From: Pseudomonas linyingensis
Lineage (GTDB): Bacteria; Pseudomonadota; Gammaproteobacteria; Pseudomonadales; Pseudomonadaceae
Reading direction: 5' to 3'
Assembly: GCF_900109175.1 (NCBI RefSeq)
Contig: NZ_FNZE01000007.1
Location: 167,540-231,539 of the forward strand
Length of the DNA stretch: 64,000 nt
Shown piece by piece: positions 43,019 to 52,453 of the stretch (position 1 is its first letter; the number at the start of each line of letters is the position of its first letter). Made by a program: the position numbers and the translations under genes. The notes below the pieces were generated by a model, which saw only the letters and a list, made by a program, of their open reading frames with translations, was not told the DNA's origin and did not search any database.

Positions 43019-43489
43019 TCAGCCCACGGTGATCGGCGGCAGCTCGGTGAGCGCGATGCTCAACTTGTCCTGCGGCGCCATGACCTCGGCTTCGCCATCC
43101 ACCACGGACTTGCCCTGCTGGTTGAGGACGCGGGTGGCGATGCGCACGCGGTTCTTCGGCAGCTTCTCCAGAACTTCCAGCTCCACCGTCAGCGCGTCGC
43201 CGAGCTTCACCGGGCGGGTGAAGCGCAGGTTCTGGCCGAGATAGATGGTGCCCGGTCCCGGCAGGGTGCAGGCGATCGCCGCGCTGATCAGCGCACCGGT
43301 GAGCATGCCGTGGGCGATGCGCTCCTTGAACTGGGTGGTGGCGGCGTACTCGGCATCCAGGTGCACCGGGTTGCGGTCGCCGGAAACCTCGGCGAACAGC
43401 TGGATGTCGCGCTCTTCCACGGTGCGCTGATAGGCGGCCTTCTGGCCGACCTGCAGTTCAGCGTAGGGGGTGTTTTCTACCAGATTCAT
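43019..43489 (-). CDS. phaJ: MaoC-family (R)-specific enoyl-CoA hydratase
   Basis: This 156-residue hot-dog-fold hydratase has the R-hydratase 2 motif (FAEVSGDRNPVHLD, with the catalytic Asp/His pair) and HGMLTGALISAA. Length and wording, from memory, match PhaJ4 of P. aeruginosa, which links fatty acid beta-oxidation to polyhydroxyalkanoate monomers. It is divergent from fadD, which fits a fatty-acid-utilisation setting. A general MaoC role without PHA synthesis is possible. Confidence 0.85.
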   Translation of the reverse strand: MNLVENTPYAELQVGQKAAYQRTVEERDIQLFAEVSGDRNPVHLDAEYAATTQFKERIAHGMLTGALISAAIACTLPGPGTIYLGQNLRFTRPVKLGDALTVELEVLEKLPKNRVRIATRVLNQQGKSVVDGEAEVMAPQDKLSIALTELPPITVG

Positions 43490-43837
43490 GGATTCTCCTG
43501 GCTCATCGAGTGGCTATCGTTCGCGTGTCCGGGGCAGCGAGTCCTGCCCGGGGCGACCGGGTCGCAGGATAAAGTACAGAGTAGCTGGTGACGACCGCTA
43601 CATCGGGCGCAGGGGCCGGCAGGCAGCGCAAGCTGTGACCGGCTTCCCCTGCGGCCCGGTCCGCCGCTGGTTGGGGCTGGCGGGGAGCTGCTATCCTCGA
43701 CTCACCCCGCTCAGGCGACCGCTGCTTGCGACCCGCGCCGGCGCGGGCCATACATAACAAAGCGCCACGGCAGGCGAGGCAACGCGCAGTTGCGTTCCCG
43801 CAGCGGTCGACAGGCGCAGTCGCTCGGGGGAGTCGCG
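43490..43837. promoter_or_regulatory. Divergent promoter region phaJ-fadD
   Basis: These 348 bases hold no gene I can support. They should contain promoters for both flanking genes. I found no clear PsrA/FadR-type operator by eye, and no convincing -35/-10 pair. Confidence 0.4.
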
Positions 43838-45526
43838 ATGACCGAAAGCTTCTGGACGGACAAGTACCCGGCAGGGGTCGCAGCCGAGATCGATCCCGAC
43901 CGCTATCCGCACATCCTCGCGGTGCTGCGCGAATCCTGTCAGCGCTTTGCCGACAAGCCGGCCTTCAGCAACCTCGGCCGCACCCTCAGCTACGGCGAGC
44001 TCTATGAACTGTCCGGCGCCTTTGCCGCCTGGCTGCAGGAGCACACCGATCTGGCGCCCGGCGACCGCATCGCCATCCAGCTGCCCAACCTGATCCAGTT
44101 CCCCATCGCGATGTTCGGCGCCCTGCGTGCCGGACTGGTGGTGGTCAACACCAACCCGCTGTATACCGCGCGGGAGATGGAGCACCAGTTCAACGACTCC
44201 GGTGCCAAGGCCCTCGTCTGTCTGGCCAACATGGCGCACCTGGCCGAGGAAGTGCTACCGCATACCGGCGTGCGCCGGGTGATCATCACCGAGGTCGGCG
44301 ACCTGCTGTCGCCGCTGCGGCGCCTGCTGGTCAACAGCGTGGTGCGTTACGTGAAGAAGCTGGTACCGGCCTACCACCTGCCACAGGCGGTGAAGTTCAC
44401 CGAGGTGCTGGAGCGTGGCCGTGGCCGGCCGCTGCGCGAGGCCCAGCCGCAGCCCGGCGATGTGGCGGTGCTGCAGTACACCGGCGGCACCACCGGGGTG
44501 GCCAAGGGGGCCATGCTCACCCACCGCAACCTGATCGCCAACATGCTGCAGTGCCAGGCGCTGATGGCCGACAACCTCGACGAGGGTAGCGAGGTGCTGA
44601 TCACCCCGCTACCGCTGTACCACATCTATGCCTTCACCTTTCACTGCATGGCGATGATGCTGATGGGCAACCACAATGTGCTGATCACCAACCCGCGCGA
44701 CCTGCCGGCAATGGTCGGCGAGATGGCCAAGTGGAAGTTCAACGGCTTCGTCGGTCTCAACACCCTGTTCGTAGCCCTGTGCAACAGCGAGGCATTCCGC
44801 CGCCTGGACTTCTCCGGGCTGAAGTTGACCATCTCGGGCGGCATGGCCCTGCAGCAGGCGAGTGCCGAGCGCTGGAAGGAGATCACCGGCTGCGCCATCT
44901 GCGAGGGGTACGGCCTTACCGAAACCAGTCCGGTGGTGGCGGTCAATCCGCGCCAGCACAACCAGCCGGGGACCATCGGGATTCCGGTGCCCTCGACCCT
45001 GTGCAAGGTGATCGACGAGGCCGGCAACGATCTGGGCCTCGGCGAGCCCGGCGAGCTGTGCGTCAAGGGCCCGCAGGTGATGAAGGGCTACTGGCAGCGC
45101 GCCGAGGCCACCGCCGAGGTGCTGGACGCCGAAGGCTGGCTGAAGACCGGCGACATCGCCGTCATCCAACCGGATGGCTATATCCGCATCGTCGACCGCA
45201 AGAAGGACATGATCCTGATCTCCGGCTTCAACGTGTATCCCAACGAGCTGGAGGAGGTGCTGGCTTCCCTCCCAGGGGTGCAGAACTGCGCCGCCATCGG
45301 CGTGCCGGACGAAAGGACCGGCGAGGCGGTCAAGCTGTTCGTAGTGCGCAAGCCCGGAGCCGAGCTCACTGCCGAGCAGGTGCTGGCGCACATGCGCGCC
45401 AACCTCACCAAGTACAAGGTGCCGCGCCAGGTGGAGTTTCGCGACAGTCTGCCGACCAGCAACGTTGGCAAGATCCTGCGCCGGGAACTGCGCGACGAGG
45501 AGTTGAAGAAGCGCACGGCGGCCTGA
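43838..45526 (+). CDS. fadD: Long-chain fatty acid-CoA ligase
   Basis: It activates fatty acids to acyl-CoA at the membrane. The 562-residue ANL enzyme has the P-loop QYTGGTTGVAKGA, the linker motif EGYGLTETSPVV, the FadD hinge DGYIRIVDRKKDMI and the C-terminal catalytic lysine in NVGKILRREL. The start at 43838 follows a GGGGGAG ribosome-binding sequence. It is of the tandem FadD1/FadD2 type in pseudomonads, but only one copy is present here. Confidence 0.95.
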   Translation: MTESFWTDKYPAGVAAEIDPDRYPHILAVLRESCQRFADKPAFSNLGRTLSYGELYELSGAFAAWLQEHTDLAPGDRIAIQLPNLIQFPIAMFGALRAGLVVVNTNPLYTAREMEHQFNDSGAKALVCLANMAHLAEEVLPHTGVRRVIITEVGDLLSPLRRLLVNSVVRYVKKLVPAYHLPQAVKFTEVLERGRGRPLREAQPQPGDVAVLQYTGGTTGVAKGAMLTHRNLIANMLQCQALMADNLDEGSEVLITPLPLYHIYAFTFHCMAMMLMGNHNVLITNPRDLPAMVGEMAKWKFNGFVGLNTLFVALCNSEAFRRLDFSGLKLTISGGMALQQASAERWKEITGCAICEGYGLTETSPVVAVNPRQHNQPGTIGIPVPSTLCKVIDEAGNDLGLGEPGELCVKGPQVMKGYWQRAEATAEVLDAEGWLKTGDIAVIQPDGYIRIVDRKKDMILISGFNVYPNELEEVLASLPGVQNCAAIGVPDERTGEAVKLFVVRKPGAELTAEQVLAHMRANLTKYKVPRQVEFRDSLPTSNVGKILRRELRDEELKKRTAA

Positions 45527-45538
45527 GTCGCAGTCGGT

Positions 45539-46444
45539 CTACGGGATGCTTGGCGCTGCCGTGAGGCCGGTTCGCGCCAGGAGCGTTTCCAGCTCGCTCA
45601 GCAGCTCTCGGGTCGCCGGTGTCGGCGTACTCGGCCAGATGGCGAAGACCCTGCGCTTGGGCGCGTCGCAGACGGGTATGCGCGTCAGGCCGTCAAAGGT
45701 GGCAGCGGTGCTGGTGGGCGCGAGTCCGACCGCCATGCCGCCGCGGACGAAGCGCTCCATCAGGTCAATGTGGCTGATCTCGAAGCGAACCCGGTGGGGC
45801 AGGCCGAGGGCAGCGAAGGCCTCGTCGGTCTGTTGGCGGGCGCTGCTGCCGGCAGGAAAGTCGACCAGCGGCAAATATTGGATTTCCTCGAGATGCAGAC
45901 GCTCACGGCCCGCCAGCGGGTGGCCGGGGGGGAGGACCGCGACCAGCTCCTCTTCGGCCAGCAGGCGTTTCTCGACACCCTCCAGTAGCGTGCTGGCCGA
46001 CACCCCGATGAAAGCCAGATCGATGCTGCGCTTGCGCACGGCCTCCAGCAGGATCTCGCTGTGCTCCTGACGCAGGCCGATGTCGATCTGCGCGAAGCGG
46101 ACGTGGAAGGCCGCGAGCAGCTCGACGATGTCGAACAGGTCGAGCGAAGAGATCATCCCCACCGTGAGGCTGCCGCGCACCTCGCCGGCTACCGCGGCGA
46201 CCACCGCCGGAATCCGCCGCGTGGCCTCCACCGCCAGGCGTGCCTGGTCCAGCAGTGCCTCGCCGGCGGCTGTTACCAGCACCTGCCGTGGCCGGCGCTC
46301 GAACAAGCGAGTGCCCAGCTCCTCCTCCAGGCGGGCGATCTGGTGGCTGAGTGCCGACTGCACCACGTTGCAGCGCTCGGCAGCACGGGTGAAGTTGCCT
46401 TCCTCGGCGACGGCAATGGCGAATTCGAGCTGCTTGAGGTTCAT
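45539..46444 (-). CDS. LysR-family transcriptional regulator
   Basis: This 301-residue LTTR has a winged helix-turn-helix (about 1-60, NFTRAAERCNVVQSALSHQIARLEEELG) and an effector-binding domain from about 90. The start at 46444 (MNLKQLEFAIAV) is the normal LysR N-terminus. It is divergent from the MFS gene, 100 bp apart, the classic arrangement for a regulator and its target. The ligand is unknown. Confidence 0.9.
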   Translation of the reverse strand: MNLKQLEFAIAVAEEGNFTRAAERCNVVQSALSHQIARLEEELGTRLFERRPRQVLVTAAGEALLDQARLAVEATRRIPAVVAAVAGEVRGSLTVGMISSLDLFDIVELLAAFHVRFAQIDIGLRQEHSEILLEAVRKRSIDLAFIGVSASTLLEGVEKRLLAEEELVAVLPPGHPLAGRERLHLEEIQYLPLVDFPAGSSARQQTDEAFAALGLPHRVRFEISHIDLMERFVRGGMAVGLAPTSTAATFDGLTRIPVCDAPKRRVFAIWPSTPTPATRELLSELETLLARTGLTAAPSIP

Positions 46445-46454
46445 GATTTTAATC

Positions 46455-46483
46455 TTGTTATGCGATTGCAGCGATCTTAACAA
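46455..46483. promoter_or_regulatory. Inverted repeat in the LysR-MFS divergent promoter
   Basis: TTGTTA (46455-46460) and TAACAA (46478-46483) are perfect inverted 6-mers with a 17-base centre that holds two GCGAT copies. This is a candidate LysR-type operator; the sequence is AT-rich compared with the surroundings. Confidence 0.45.
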
Positions 46484-46544
46484 TTCATTTCTGTCATTGC
46501 TGCGTCGGGCCGATACTGCCTCCCCACCCTGCGAGGCCGACGCG

Positions 46545-47747
46545 ATGCACGAACACCCAACCCCCTATCTGAGCCGCTGGCTGGTCCTGCTGATGGCCTT
46601 CGCCACCGGCGTGGCGGTGGCCAGCAACTACTACAACCAGCCGCTGTTGCAGACTTTGGCCGAGCAGTTCGACCTCTCCTATGCCAAGGCTGGGATCCTC
46701 GTCACCACCGCCCAGGTCAGCTATGCCGTCGGCCTGATCCTGCTGGTGCCGCTGGGCGACTTGCTGGAACGACGGGGGCTGATCGTCGGCATGGCCCTGG
46801 TGGTCGCCGGCGGCCTGTTGCTCAGTGCGCTGGCGCCAAGCTTCGCGGTGCTGCTGCTGGGCACTGCGCTGGCCGGGATGTTCTCGGTGGTCGCCCAGGT
46901 GTTGGTGCCGTTCGCGGCGACCCTGGCCGCGCCGGAGGAGCGCGGACGGGTGGTCGGCACGTTGATGAGCGGCCTGCTGCTGGGCATCCTGCTGGCGCGC
47001 ACGGTGGCCGACACGCTGTCCGCGCTGGGCAACTGGCGCAGCGTATACCTGCTGGCGGCGGCGGTGATGGCGATCACCGCACTGGCCCTGTGGTTCGCCT
47101 TGCCGCGCTATCGCCACCCGGAACGCATCAGCTATCCGCGCCTGATGGCCTCGGTGGCTCTGCTGTTCCGCGACGAGCCCGAATTCCGCCTGCGCACATT
47201 GCTCGGCGGCCTGAGCTTCGCCATGTTCGCGATGCTCTGGACGCCGCTGGCCTTCCTGCTGTCGGCCGAGCCCTATGGCTATTCCGACGGAGTGATCGGC
47301 CTGTTCGGCGTGGTCGGTGCGGTCGGTGCATTGGCCGCCAGCCAGGCCGGGCGCATGGCCGACAGCGGGCGTGGCGCGCAGGCCACCAGCCTGGGTCTGC
47401 TGCTGCTCGCCCTGTCCTGGTTGCCGCTGGGCTTCGGCGGCACCTCGCTGGCTGCGCTGCTGGTTGGCGTGGTGGTGCTCGACCTGGCCGTGCAGCTGAC
47501 CCACGTCAGCAACATGAACCAGGTCTACCGGCTGCGCCCCGAGGCGCGTAGCCGTATCAACGCCGGCTACATGACCGGCTACTTCATCGGCGGTGCGCTG
47601 GGCTCGCTGGCTTCGGCGGCGCTGTTCGAGGCATACGGCTGGGCAGGGGTGTGCAGTGCCGGCGCGGCGCTGGGCGTGGTGGCACTGGGGATCTGGCTGG
47701 CGCTCGGGCGGCGCGACGCGACGCTGGCCGTCGGCGCCGAGGGCTGA
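46545..47747 (+). CDS. MFS transporter (12-helix, YnfM/AraJ-like efflux type)
   Basis: This 400-residue major facilitator has about twelve membrane helices. The N-terminal NYYNQPLLQTLAEQF segment and GDLLERRG (motif A-like loop) are characteristic of a Bcr/YnfM-like subgroup often annotated as efflux pumps. The middle cytoplasmic loop lies near 185-205. Its substrate is unknown; the divergent LysR gene probably controls it. Confidence 0.85.
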   Translation: MHEHPTPYLSRWLVLLMAFATGVAVASNYYNQPLLQTLAEQFDLSYAKAGILVTTAQVSYAVGLILLVPLGDLLERRGLIVGMALVVAGGLLLSALAPSFAVLLLGTALAGMFSVVAQVLVPFAATLAAPEERGRVVGTLMSGLLLGILLARTVADTLSALGNWRSVYLLAAAVMAITALALWFALPRYRHPERISYPRLMASVALLFRDEPEFRLRTLLGGLSFAMFAMLWTPLAFLLSAEPYGYSDGVIGLFGVVGAVGALAASQAGRMADSGRGAQATSLGLLLLALSWLPLGFGGTSLAALLVGVVVLDLAVQLTHVSNMNQVYRLRPEARSRINAGYMTGYFIGGALGSLASAALFEAYGWAGVCSAGAALGVVALGIWLALGRRDATLAVGAEG

Positions 47748-47808
47748 CCCGCTGGCGAGCAAATCTGCGACAATCGCCGCCCCTGAATAGCAAGCCGACT
47801 CCTGCCCG

Positions 47809-50800
47809 ATGAGTGACGCCACGCCCGCCTTCGACCAGCTGCTGAAGAATCTCGACCAAGCGCTGATCGCCGACCGTCATCGCCTGCGCCGCCAGCTGCA
47901 CGAGCTGCGCAAGCAGGCGGGCACGCCCGCGTGGGACGAGGCCAAGCTGGCGCAGTGGCTGGAGCGCTTCCAGGCCTCCACCGCCAAGGTCGCGGCGCGC
48001 CAGGCCAGCGTGCCGCGCATCCGCTACGACGATGCGCTGCCGATCGCCGCGCGCCGCGACGAGATCAAGGCGGCCATCGCCAGGCACCAGGTGGTGGTGA
48101 TCGCCGGCGAAACCGGTTCGGGCAAGACCACCCAGCTGCCGAAGATCTGCCTGGAGCTGGGCCGCGGCAGTCACGGCCTGATCGGCCATACCCAGCCGCG
48201 CCGGCTGGCCGCGCGCAGCGTGGCGACCCGCGTCGCCGAAGAGCTGGGCACGCCGCTGGGCGAACTGGTCGGCTACCAGGTGCGCTTCGAGGACCAGAGC
48301 AGGGACAGCAGCCTGGTCAAGCTGATGACCGACGGCATCCTGCTCGCCGAGACCCAGCACGACCGCCATCTCGAGCGCTACGACACGATCATCGTCGACG
48401 AGGCCCACGAACGCAGCCTGAACATCGACTTCCTGCTCGGCTACCTGAAGACCCTGCTGCCGCGCCGTCCCGACCTCAAGGTGATCATCACCTCGGCGAC
48501 CATCGACCTCGAGCGCTTCTCCAAGCACTTCGGCGGGGCCGGCCTTCCGGGGGCGCCGGTGGTCGAGGTGTCCGGGCGCACCTACCCGGTGGAGACCTGG
48601 TACCGGCCGCTGACCGCCGAGGTCGACCCGGATGGCAACCGCGTCGAGGAAGACCTGTCGGTCGACCAGGGCATTCTCGCGACCCTCGACGAGCTGGCCG
48701 CCCACGAGCGCAGCGTCGGCCAGCGTCCCGGCGACGTGCTGGTGTTCCTCCCCGGCGAGCGCGAGATCCGCGACTGCGCCGAGGTGCTGCGCAAGGCCAA
48801 CCTGCGTCACACCGAGATTCTGCCGCTGTATGCGCGGCTGACCCCGGCCGAGCAGCAGAAGATCTTCCAGCCGATGTCCGGGCGCAAGATCGTGCTGGCC
48901 ACCAACGTCGCGGAAACCTCGCTGACCGTGCCGGGCATCCGCTACGTGATCGACAGCGGCACCGCGCGGATCAGCCGCTACAGCTACCGCTCCAAGGTCC
49001 AGCGCCTGCCCATCGAGGCGGTGTCGCAGGCCAGCGCCAACCAGCGCAAGGGTCGCTGCGGCCGGGTCGAGCCGGGCATCTGCGTGCGCCTGTATGCCGA
49101 GGAGGACTTCCTCGCTCGCCCCGAGTTCACCGATCCGGAAATCCTGCGCACCAACCTCGCCGCGGTGATCCTGCAGATGCTTCATCTGCGCCTGGGTAGC
49201 ATCGAGAACTTCCCGTTCATCGAGCCGCCGGAAGGCAAGGCGATCAACGACGGCTTCAACCTGCTGCAGGAACTGTCGGCGGTCAACCGCGAGGGCCAGC
49301 TGACCCCGCTGGGCCGCCAGCTGGCGCGCCTGCCGATCGACCCGCGGCTCGGCCGCATGCTGCTGGAAGGCGCCCAGCAGGGCAGCCTCGCCGAAGTACT
49401 GATCGTCGCCAGCGCGCTGTCGGTGCAGGACGTGCGCGAGCGCCCGGCCGACCGCCAGCAGGCCGCCGACCAGGCCCATGCGCAGTGGAAGGACGTCGAC
49501 TCCGACTTCGCCGCGCTGATCAACCTGTGGCACGGCTTCGAGGAGCAGCGCCAGGCGCTGGGTTCCAGCGCCCTGCGCAGCTGGTGCCGCAAGAATTTTC
49601 TCAACTATCTGCGCCTGCGCGAATGGCGCGACGCCCATCGCCAGTTGCTGCTGACCTGCCGCGACCTCAAGCTGGCGCTGAACAAGACCGAGGCGCCGCA
49701 GAGCGCCGCCAAGCCGGCGGCCGGATCCAAGGTCAGCGGCGAACTGGACCAGCGCGCCCGCCAGGCGGTGGCCGCCCAGGGCGAGCGCCAGCAGGTGGCG
49801 CAGTCGCTGAAGAACTATGCGGCGGTGCACAAGGCGATCCTCGCCGGCCTGCTCAGCCAGGTCGGCCAGAAGGCCGAGGAGGGCGACTACCTCGGCGCCC
49901 GCCAGCGGCGCTTCTGGATCCACCCGTCCAGCGCGCTGTCGCGCAAGCGCCCGCAGTGGATCATGGCCGCCGAACTGGTGGAGACCACCAAGCTGTTCGC
50001 GCGCATGGTGGCGAAGATCGAGCCGGACTGGATCGAGCCGCTGGCGCCGCATCTGGTCAAGAAGAACCACCTCGAACCGCACTGGGAGAAGAAGCGCGGC
50101 CAGGTGGTGGCCTTCGAGCAGATCACCCTCTACGGCCTGATCGTGGTCGGCCGCCGTGCGGTGCACTACGGCCCCATCGACCCGCCGGCCGCGCGTGAGC
50201 TGTTCATCCGCGAGGGCCTGGTGCGCGGCGAGATCAACAGCCGCGCCAGGTGCCTGAGCGCCAACCGCCAGTTGCTCGACAAGCTCGACGAGCTGGAAGC
50301 CAAGGCGCGCCGGCGCGACATCCTCGCCGACGAGGAAACCCTGTACGCCTACTACGACGCGCGCCTGCCGGCGGACATCTACCAGACCGCTAGCTTCGAG
50401 ACCTGGTACAAGCGCGAGAGTGCGAAGAACCCGCAGCTGTTGATCATGCGCGAGGAGGACGTACTGGCCCGCGAAGCCAGCGAGATCACTGCGCAGCAGT
50501 ATCCCGACAGCCTGAGCATCGGCCGCCTGCAGTTGCCGCTCTCCTACCACTTCGAGCCCAACCATCCGCGCGACGGCGTCACCATCCGCGTGCCGGCGCC
50601 GCTGCTGCCGCAGCTGCCGGCCGAGCGCCTCGACTGGCTGGTGCCGGGCCTGCTGGAAACCAAGTGCGTGGCGCTGGTGCGCAACCTGCCCAAGGCGCTG
50701 CGCAAGAACTTCGTGCCGGTGCCGGACTTTGTCGGCGCCGCCATGGCCAAGCTGGCCTTCGGCGAGGGCTCGCTGCCCGCAGCGCTGGGCCGTGAGCTGC

Positions 50801-51867
50801 AGCGCATGACCGGCGCCCGCGTGCCGGAGGAGGCTTGGGCGGATGCCGCCGCCCAGCTGGAAAATCACCTGAAGATGAACATCGAGGTGGTCGATGCGCG
50901 CGGCAAGTTCCTCGGCGAGGGCCGCGATCTCGCCGAGCTGACCGCGCGCTTCGCCGAGGCCAGCCAGGCCGCGCTGGCGCTGCCGGCGAGCAAGGGCGAG
51001 GCCAAGCCGGTCGCCGCCCGCGACTTCGCCGCTGTTGAGGCGCAGACCCAGCAGAAGATCGCCGGCCTGTCGCTGACCGTCTACCCGGCGCTGGTCGAGG
51101 AGGGCGGGGTGGTCAAGGAAGGGCGCTTCCCGACCCAGAGCGAAGCCGAGTTCCAGCACCGCCGCGCACTGCAGCGCCTGCTGCTGCAGCAACTGGCCGA
51201 GCCGGCCAAGTACCTGCGCACCCGGCTGCCGGGGCTCACCGAGCTGGGCCTGCTGTACCGCGACCTGGGTCGCGTCGACGCGCTGGTCGAGGACATTCTG
51301 CTGGCCAGCCTGGACAGCTGCATCCTCGACGGCCAGAGCCCGCTGCCGCGCGACGGCGCGGCCCTGGCGTCACTTGCTGAACAGAAGCGCGGTAGCTGGG
51401 CAGAGCACGCCGAGCGTTTGGCCAAACTCACGCTGGAAATCCTCAAGCTCTGGCACGGCCTGCAGAAGCGCTTCAAGGGCCGCATCGACCTGGCCATGGC
51501 CGTCGCCCTCAACGACATCAAGACCCAGCTCGGCCACCTGGTCTACCCCGGCTTCGTCCGCCAGACCCCGGCCGAATGGATCAGGGAATACCCGCGCTAC
51601 CTCAAGGCTGTCGAACAGCGCCTGGATAAGGTCGGCAGCCAGTTGCAGCGCGACCGCGTGTGGAGCGGGGAACTGGCCGGCTACTGGGAGCAGTACCAGA
51701 CTAGAGCCGCCAAGCACGCCCAGGAAGGCAAGCGCGATCCCGAGCTGACCCTGTATCGCTGGATGCTGGAAGAGTACCGGGTATCGCTGTTCGCCCAGCA
51801 GCTGGGGACCAGAATGGCGGTGTCGGACAAGCGCTTGAGCAAGCAGTGGGCGGCGGTCGAGGCGTAG
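47809..51867 (+). CDS. hrpA: ATP-dependent RNA helicase HrpA
   Basis: This 1352-residue DEAH-box helicase, in line with about 1300 in E. coli, acts on mRNA and has been tied to rescue of stalled ribosomes. Motif I GETGSGKTTQLPK is near residue 100, DEAH (VDEAHERSLN) near 200, motif III SATIDLERF and motif VI QRKGRCGRV. HA2 and OB-like domains and a long DUF3418 C-terminal region follow. The start MSDATPAFDQLL lacks a strong ribosome-binding site. It converges with the DUF697-like gene. Confidence 0.96.
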   Translation: MSDATPAFDQLLKNLDQALIADRHRLRRQLHELRKQAGTPAWDEAKLAQWLERFQASTAKVAARQASVPRIRYDDALPIAARRDEIKAAIARHQVVVIAGETGSGKTTQLPKICLELGRGSHGLIGHTQPRRLAARSVATRVAEELGTPLGELVGYQVRFEDQSRDSSLVKLMTDGILLAETQHDRHLERYDTIIVDEAHERSLNIDFLLGYLKTLLPRRPDLKVIITSATIDLERFSKHFGGAGLPGAPVVEVSGRTYPVETWYRPLTAEVDPDGNRVEEDLSVDQGILATLDELAAHERSVGQRPGDVLVFLPGEREIRDCAEVLRKANLRHTEILPLYARLTPAEQQKIFQPMSGRKIVLATNVAETSLTVPGIRYVIDSGTARISRYSYRSKVQRLPIEAVSQASANQRKGRCGRVEPGICVRLYAEEDFLARPEFTDPEILRTNLAAVILQMLHLRLGSIENFPFIEPPEGKAINDGFNLLQELSAVNREGQLTPLGRQLARLPIDPRLGRMLLEGAQQGSLAEVLIVASALSVQDVRERPADRQQAADQAHAQWKDVDSDFAALINLWHGFEEQRQALGSSALRSWCRKNFLNYLRLREWRDAHRQLLLTCRDLKLALNKTEAPQSAAKPAAGSKVSGELDQRARQAVAAQGERQQVAQSLKNYAAVHKAILAGLLSQVGQKAEEGDYLGARQRRFWIHPSSALSRKRPQWIMAAELVETTKLFARMVAKIEPDWIEPLAPHLVKKNHLEPHWEKKRGQVVAFEQITLYGLIVVGRRAVHYGPIDPPAARELFIREGLVRGEINSRARCLSANRQLLDKLDELEAKARRRDILADEETLYAYYDARLPADIYQTASFETWYKRESAKNPQLLIMREEDVLAREASEITAQQYPDSLSIGRLQLPLSYHFEPNHPRDGVTIRVPAPLLPQLPAERLDWLVPGLLETKCVALVRNLPKALRKNFVPVPDFVGAAMAKLAFGEGSLPAALGRELQRMTGARVPEEAWADAAAQLENHLKMNIEVVDARGKFLGEGRDLAELTARFAEASQAALALPASKGEAKPVAARDFAAVEAQTQQKIAGLSLTVYPALVEEGGVVKEGRFPTQSEAEFQHRRALQRLLLQQLAEPAKYLRTRLPGLTELGLLYRDLGRVDALVEDILLASLDSCILDGQSPLPRDGAALASLAEQKRGSWAEHAERLAKLTLEILKLWHGLQKRFKGRIDLAMAVALNDIKTQLGHLVYPGFVRQTPAEWIREYPRYLKAVEQRLDKVGSQLQRDRVWSGELAGYWEQYQTRAAKHAQEGKRDPELTLYRWMLEEYRVSLFAQQLGTRMAVSDKRLSKQWAAVEA

Positions 51868-51905
51868 GCGGATAGCCCCTCGCGCCCGCCGACGCTTAAG
51901 GACGA

Positions 51906-52433
51906 TCAGCGCCGGGCGATCTCGACCATGTCCGGGGTCACCTCGATGATCCGGATCTGCTCCGGCTCCTGCGCCAGCAGCGCCTGTCTGGCCACCTTGT
52001 AGCAGTCCTCCACATGGGCGTTGCCGAGTATCTTCATCGCGCCGAAGCTGATCGAGGCGGCCAGGGCCTGGCCGAGGATGGGCACGAACTTGGCTACCGT
52101 CTTGGTGGTGACGCGGATGCCGACGCGCTTGAGCATCTGCATGACCAGCTGCTGGGTCACCCATTTGCCGATCATCTGGTTGCCGAGGCTGGTGGCGCCG
52201 ATCAGGATCACCCGCTTGATCTTCGGGTCGAGACCCTCGATCTGCTCGGGGGCGAGGCCGAATTTCTGGTTGATCGCCGGGATCAGTTCGACCAGCAGGG
52301 CGATGTCGGCGCCCAGGTCGAGGCCGGGGATCGGCAACACCGCCGCCCCGGCGGAGAGGCCGGCGCGCCGGGTGACCATGGCCTTGCACTCGTCGCGCAG
52401 GGCATCCAGTTGTTCGAGGGTGCGGGGCAGCAT
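51906..52433 (-). CDS. DUF697-like small hydrophobic protein
   Basis: This 175-residue protein of unknown function has a glycine/alanine-rich N-terminal half (LPIPGLDLGADIALLVELIPAINQKFGL) and hydrophobic stretches (ILIGATSLGNQMIG, FVPILGQALAASISFGAMKILG). These resemble DUF697/YcjF-type domains often linked to GTPases. The start at 52433 lies 20 bp after the diguanylate cyclase stop. This suggests a shared transcript with the two genes upstream. Confidence 0.6.
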   Translation of the reverse strand: MLPRTLEQLDALRDECKAMVTRRAGLSAGAAVLPIPGLDLGADIALLVELIPAINQKFGLAPEQIEGLDPKIKRVILIGATSLGNQMIGKWVTQQLVMQMLKRVGIRVTTKTVAKFVPILGQALAASISFGAMKILGNAHVEDCYKVARQALLAQEPEQIRIIEVTPDMVEIARR

Positions 52434-52453
52434 GTTTCTCTCCGGCGTATCTG

